Below are positions 50,834 to 53,743 of a stretch of 53,743 nucleotides of DNA, one piece after another (within the stretch, counting starts at the first letter, position 1; the number at the start of each line of letters is the position of its first letter). Position numbers and translations under genes: made by a program. The notes under the pieces are model-generated. The model did no database searches and was not told the origin of the DNA. It worked only from the letters and a program-made list of their open reading frames with translations. Source of the DNA: JAITWN01 sp964546765 (lineage in GTDB: Bacteria > Pseudomonadota > Gammaproteobacteria > SZUA-140); NCBI GenBank assembly GCA_964546765.1, contig CAZJKV010000002.1, forward strand, positions 1 through 53,743, written 5' to 3'.

Positions 50834-53743
50834 ATGAACGACATCAGCGGCACGAACCACTGGCGAGGCCAGGGGCAGGGTTTGTACGATCCGGCGCATG
50901 AGCATGACGCCTGCGGCGTCGGCTTTATTGCGAATATCAAGGGTCGCAAGAGCCACGCTGTGATACGTCAGGGCCTGAAGATCCTCGAGAATCTGACGCA
51001 CCGCGGTGCCGTCGGCGCAGATCCGCTTGCCGGCGACGGCGCCGGCATCCTGCTGCAGGTCCCCGACCGGTTCCTGCGCGAGGAGTGCGCGCGGTCCGGC
51101 ATCGAACTTCCGCCGCCGGGCGACTACGGCGTCGGCATGGTCTTTCTGCCGTCCGACGCGGTTACCCGCGCGAACTGCGAATCGCTGATCGAACAGATGA
51201 TCCTGGAAGAAGGTCAACGCCTGCTCGGATGGCGCGATGTGCCGACCCGTAACGGCTGCCTCGGCGAGAGCGTCAGGGCCGTCGAGCCGGTGATCCGCCA
51301 GGTCTTCGTTGCCAGCGGCGCAGCGGATGCCGGAAAATTCGAGCGTAAGCTGTTCGTGATCCGCAAGATCGTCGAGAACGCAGTTCGGGTCTCCGGCTGG
51401 AGCGGGTGCGAGCGGTTCTACCTCCCGTCGCTGTCGTGCCGCACGCTGGTATACAAGGGCATGTTGCTCGCCGACCAGGTCGATGCATTTTATCCGGACC
51501 TCAACGACGAGCGCATGGTGTCGGCGCTCGCGCTGGTGCACCAGCGTTTCTCGACCAACACGTTTCCGTCCTGGGACCTCGCGCAGCCTTTTCGCATGAT
51601 CGCCCACAACGGCGAGATCAACACGCTGCGCGGCAACATCAACTGGATGGCCGCGCGCCGACATTCGATGTCATCGCAGCTGCTCGGGGACGATCTCGAG
51701 AAGCTGTGGCCGTTGATCGCCGAGGGCCAGTCGGACTCGGCCTGCTTCGACAACGCGCTCGAACTGCTGGTCGCCGGCGGTTATTCGCTGGCCCATGCGA
51801 TGATGATCCTGATACCGGAGGCATGGGCCGGCAATCCGCTGATGGACGCGCAACGCCGGGCCTTTTATGAGTATCACGCCGCGCTGATGGAGCCGTGGGA
51901 CGGACCCGCTGCGATGGCCTTCACCGACGGCATACAGATCGGCGCGACACTTGACCGTAACGGCCTGCGCCCGGCGCGCTATCTGATCACCGACGACGAC
52001 ATGGTCGTGATGGCGTCGGAGATGGGCGTACTCGATATCCCCGAGGACAGCATCGTCAGGAAGTGGCGTCTGCAGCCGGGCAAGATGTTCCTCATCGATA
52101 CCGCCGAAGGACGCATCATCGACGACGCCGAACTCAAGGAGACACTGGCTGCGGCATATCCGTACCAGCAGTGGCTCGACCGTACCCAGATCCTGCTCAA
52201 TACCCTGCCGGGCAGCGCGACGGCGACCGGCGCCGCGACGGAGGCCCTGCTCGATCGCCAGCAGTCCTTCGGCTATACCCAGGAGGATACCCGCCTGCTG
52301 ATGGCGCCGATGGCGGCAACCGGACAGGAAGCGGTCGGTTCCATGGGCGCCGACAATCCGATCGCCGTGCTGTCGAACCGGCCCAAGCAGCTGTACAACT
52401 ATTTCAAGCAGAACTTCGCCCAGGTCACGAACCCGCCGATAGATCCGATCCGCGAGGAGCTCGTGATGTCGCTGGTCTCGCTGATCGGCCCGCGGCCCAA
52501 CCTGCTCGACATGGACAACGCCGGTACCCACATGCGCCTTGAGGTCGAGCAGCCGGTGCTGACAAACGAGGACATTGAACGCATCCGCGGCATTCACTCG
52601 TACACCGACGGTGCATTCCGCACCCGTACCGTCGATATCTGTTACGCGGCGGAGCGCGGCGCAGCAGGCATGGAGGCGGCCCTGGAGATGCTGTGCCGCG
52701 AGGCAGAGCAGGCAGTCGGCGAGGGCTACAATATCCTGATCCTTTCGGACCGCGGCGTGAGCCGCGAGCGCATCGCGATCCCCGCCCTGCTCGCGACCTC
52801 GGCCGTGCATCATCACCTGGTCAATGCGGGCCTGCGCACCGAGTGCGGCCTGGTCATCGAGACCGGCTCGGCACGCGAGGTCCATCACTTCGCGGTGCTC
52901 GCCGGCTACGGCGCCGAGGCCGTGAACCCCTGGCTCGCCTTCGAGACACTGACTGCGCTGTGCCGCGAGTTCCCGGGTGACATCGACGCCGCAGAGGCCG
53001 AGAAGCGCTATATCAAGGCGATCGGCAAGGGGCTACTCAAGGTCATGTCGAAGATGGGCATCTCGACCTACCAGTCCTACTGCGGCGCGCAGATCTTCGA
53101 CGCGGTCGGTCTGTCGAGCCGCTTCGTCGCGAAATATTTCTCCGGGACCGCGTCGATGGTCGAGGGCATCGGCCTGCAGGAGGTCGCCGAGGAAAGCGTG
53201 CGCTGGCACCGCGACGCCTGGGGCGACGCGCCGATCTATCGCAACGCGCTCGATGTCGGGGGCGATTACATGTACCGCATTCGCGGCGAGCACCACGCCT
53301 GGACGCCTGACACGATCGCGAAGCTGCAGCACGCGACGCGCGCGAACAGCTGGCAGACCTACGAGGAATACTCCGAGGCGATCAACAGACAGGACGAACA
53401 GCTTCTGACGCTGCGCGGCCTGTTCGACTTCCGCTTCGCCGACCAGGAAATTCCGCTCGACGAGGTCGAGCCGGCGTCCGCGATCGTCAGGCGTTTCGCC
53501 ACCGGTGCGATGTCTTTCGGCTCGATATCGCGCGAGGCGCACACGACGCTTGCGATCGCAATGAATCGCCTCGGCGGCAAGTCGAACACCGGCGAGGGCG
53601 GCGAGGAGGTCGACCGCTTCAAGCCGCTTCCGAACGGCGACTCGATGCGCTCGGCGATCAAGCAGGTCGCGTCGGGACGCTTCGGCGTCACGACCGAGTA
53701 CCTGGTCAACGCCGACGACATCCAGATCAAGATGGCACAGGGC
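50834..53743 (+). CDS. gltB: Glutamate synthase large subunit, 5' part
   Basis: The first 970 codons of the NADPH-type glutamate synthase alpha subunit; the gene continues beyond the window. A short propeptide (about 25 residues) precedes the nucleophile cysteine in HDACGVGFIANIKG. The glutamine amidotransferase domain follows, with HQRFSTNTFPSWDLAQPF and MIAHNGEINTLRGN. The central domain and the start of the FMN/Fe-S synthase domain (RFATGAMSFGSIS, NRLGGKSNTGEGGE) are visible near the right edge. It transfers glutamine amide nitrogen to 2-oxoglutarate; gltD is expected downstream. Confidence 0.96.
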   Translation, partial: MNDISGTNHWRGQGQGLYDPAHEHDACGVGFIANIKGRKSHAVIRQGLKILENLTHRGAVGADPLAGDGAGILLQVPDRFLREECARSGIELPPPGDYGVGMVFLPSDAVTRANCESLIEQMILEEGQRLLGWRDVPTRNGCLGESVRAVEPVIRQVFVASGAADAGKFERKLFVIRKIVENAVRVSGWSGCERFYLPSLSCRTLVYKGMLLADQVDAFYPDLNDERMVSALALVHQRFSTNTFPSWDLAQPFRMIAHNGEINTLRGNINWMAARRHSMSSQLLGDDLEKLWPLIAEGQSDSACFDNALELLVAGGYSLAHAMMILIPEAWAGNPLMDAQRRAFYEYHAALMEPWDGPAAMAFTDGIQIGATLDRNGLRPARYLITDDDMVVMASEMGVLDIPEDSIVRKWRLQPGKMFLIDTAEGRIIDDAELKETLAAAYPYQQWLDRTQILLNTLPGSATATGAATEALLDRQQSFGYTQEDTRLLMAPMAATGQEAVGSMGADNPIAVLSNRPKQLYNYFKQNFAQVTNPPIDPIREELVMSLVSLIGPRPNLLDMDNAGTHMRLEVEQPVLTNEDIERIRGIHSYTDGAFRTRTVDICYAAERGAAGMEAALEMLCREAEQAVGEGYNILILSDRGVSRERIAIPALLATSAVHHHLVNAGLRTECGLVIETGSAREVHHFAVLAGYGAEAVNPWLAFETLTALCREFPGDIDAAEAEKRYIKAIGKGLLKVMSKMGISTYQSYCGAQIFDAVGLSSRFVAKYFSGTASMVEGIGLQEVAEESVRWHRDAWGDAPIYRNALDVGGDYMYRIRGEHHAWTPDTIAKLQHATRANSWQTYEEYSEAINRQDEQLLTLRGLFDFRFADQEIPLDEVEPASAIVRRFATGAMSFGSISREAHTTLAIAMNRLGGKSNTGEGGEEVDRFKPLPNGDSMRSAIKQVASGRFGVTTEYLVNADDIQIKMAQG

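Noticed and set aside
51671..52888. 405-codon minus-strand frame
   Set aside because: Antisense shadow of gltB, which has all expected motifs on the plus strand.
1..53743. CRISPR array or prophage
   Set aside because: No regularly spaced repeats, cas genes or phage structural genes are visible.

Overview
The window looks like a scaffold from a GC-rich gammaproteobacterium. The strongest pointers are a pilMNOPQ-(lipoprotein)-aroK-aroB-dgt-damX-gltB string, a polA/engB pair with a small-RNA locus between them, DUF2782 next to the polA region, and a sucrose synthesis/cleavage cluster as found in halotolerant sulfur oxidisers and methylotrophs. A Chromatiales-like lineage is my inference; there is no 16S here. 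A run of exactly 100 N at 1564-1663 marks a scaffold gap inside an insertion sequence.

1-7190 is an accessory region, more AT-rich than the rest, with all intact genes on the + strand. It carries at least one convincing integron recombination site (attC, 407-472) and a second that appears split by an IS3-family element (halves at 1094 and 1970). Between them lies a higBA toxin-antitoxin cassette with its own promoter/operator. Then come rsgA, a deletion-derived IS3 remnant with 24-bp terminal inverted repeats, another attC-like hairpin, a BON-MscS channel, a DUF1971 cupin, a VOC protein and a methyltransferase. No integrase is visible, so this resembles an array of attC sites without integrase, or the distal part of a sedentary integron whose start lies left of the window.

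7190-26100 is chromosomal but varied. It contains sigZ-arsM (arsenic methylation), a marR gene with a strikingly palindromic AT-rich upstream region, and a fructokinase / sucrose-phosphate synthase-phosphatase / sucrose synthase operon with overlapping genes. These are followed by tRNA-Arg(CCG), a lipoprotein, a glutamine amidotransferase, and a cupin / ADP-ribosylglycohydrolase / pyrimidine-dimer glycosylase group. Next is a BigR/SqrR-like repressor with two YeeE/YedE membrane proteins and a SulP transporter, with a clear operator over its promoter. On the minus strand lie a papain-like small protein and a dsbA / acetolactate synthase / endonuclease-phosphatase group.

26100-38420 holds housekeeping genes: engB and polA converge on an intergenic region with a sigma-E-type promoter, C/U-rich loops and a strong terminator, the position of the ErsA/Spot 42 small RNAs. 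LOG, DUF2782, an orphan gspC, rpmE, maeB, mdh, gltA and PBP1A follow.

38600-53743 is the type IV pilus assembly operon pilMNOPQ, a multi-domain Ig-like lipoprotein, a strong terminator, the tightly overlapped aroK-aroB-dgt-WGR-damX operon, a 365-bp leader region with a good promoter and 13-bp tandem repeats, and the 5' part of gltB, which runs off the right edge.
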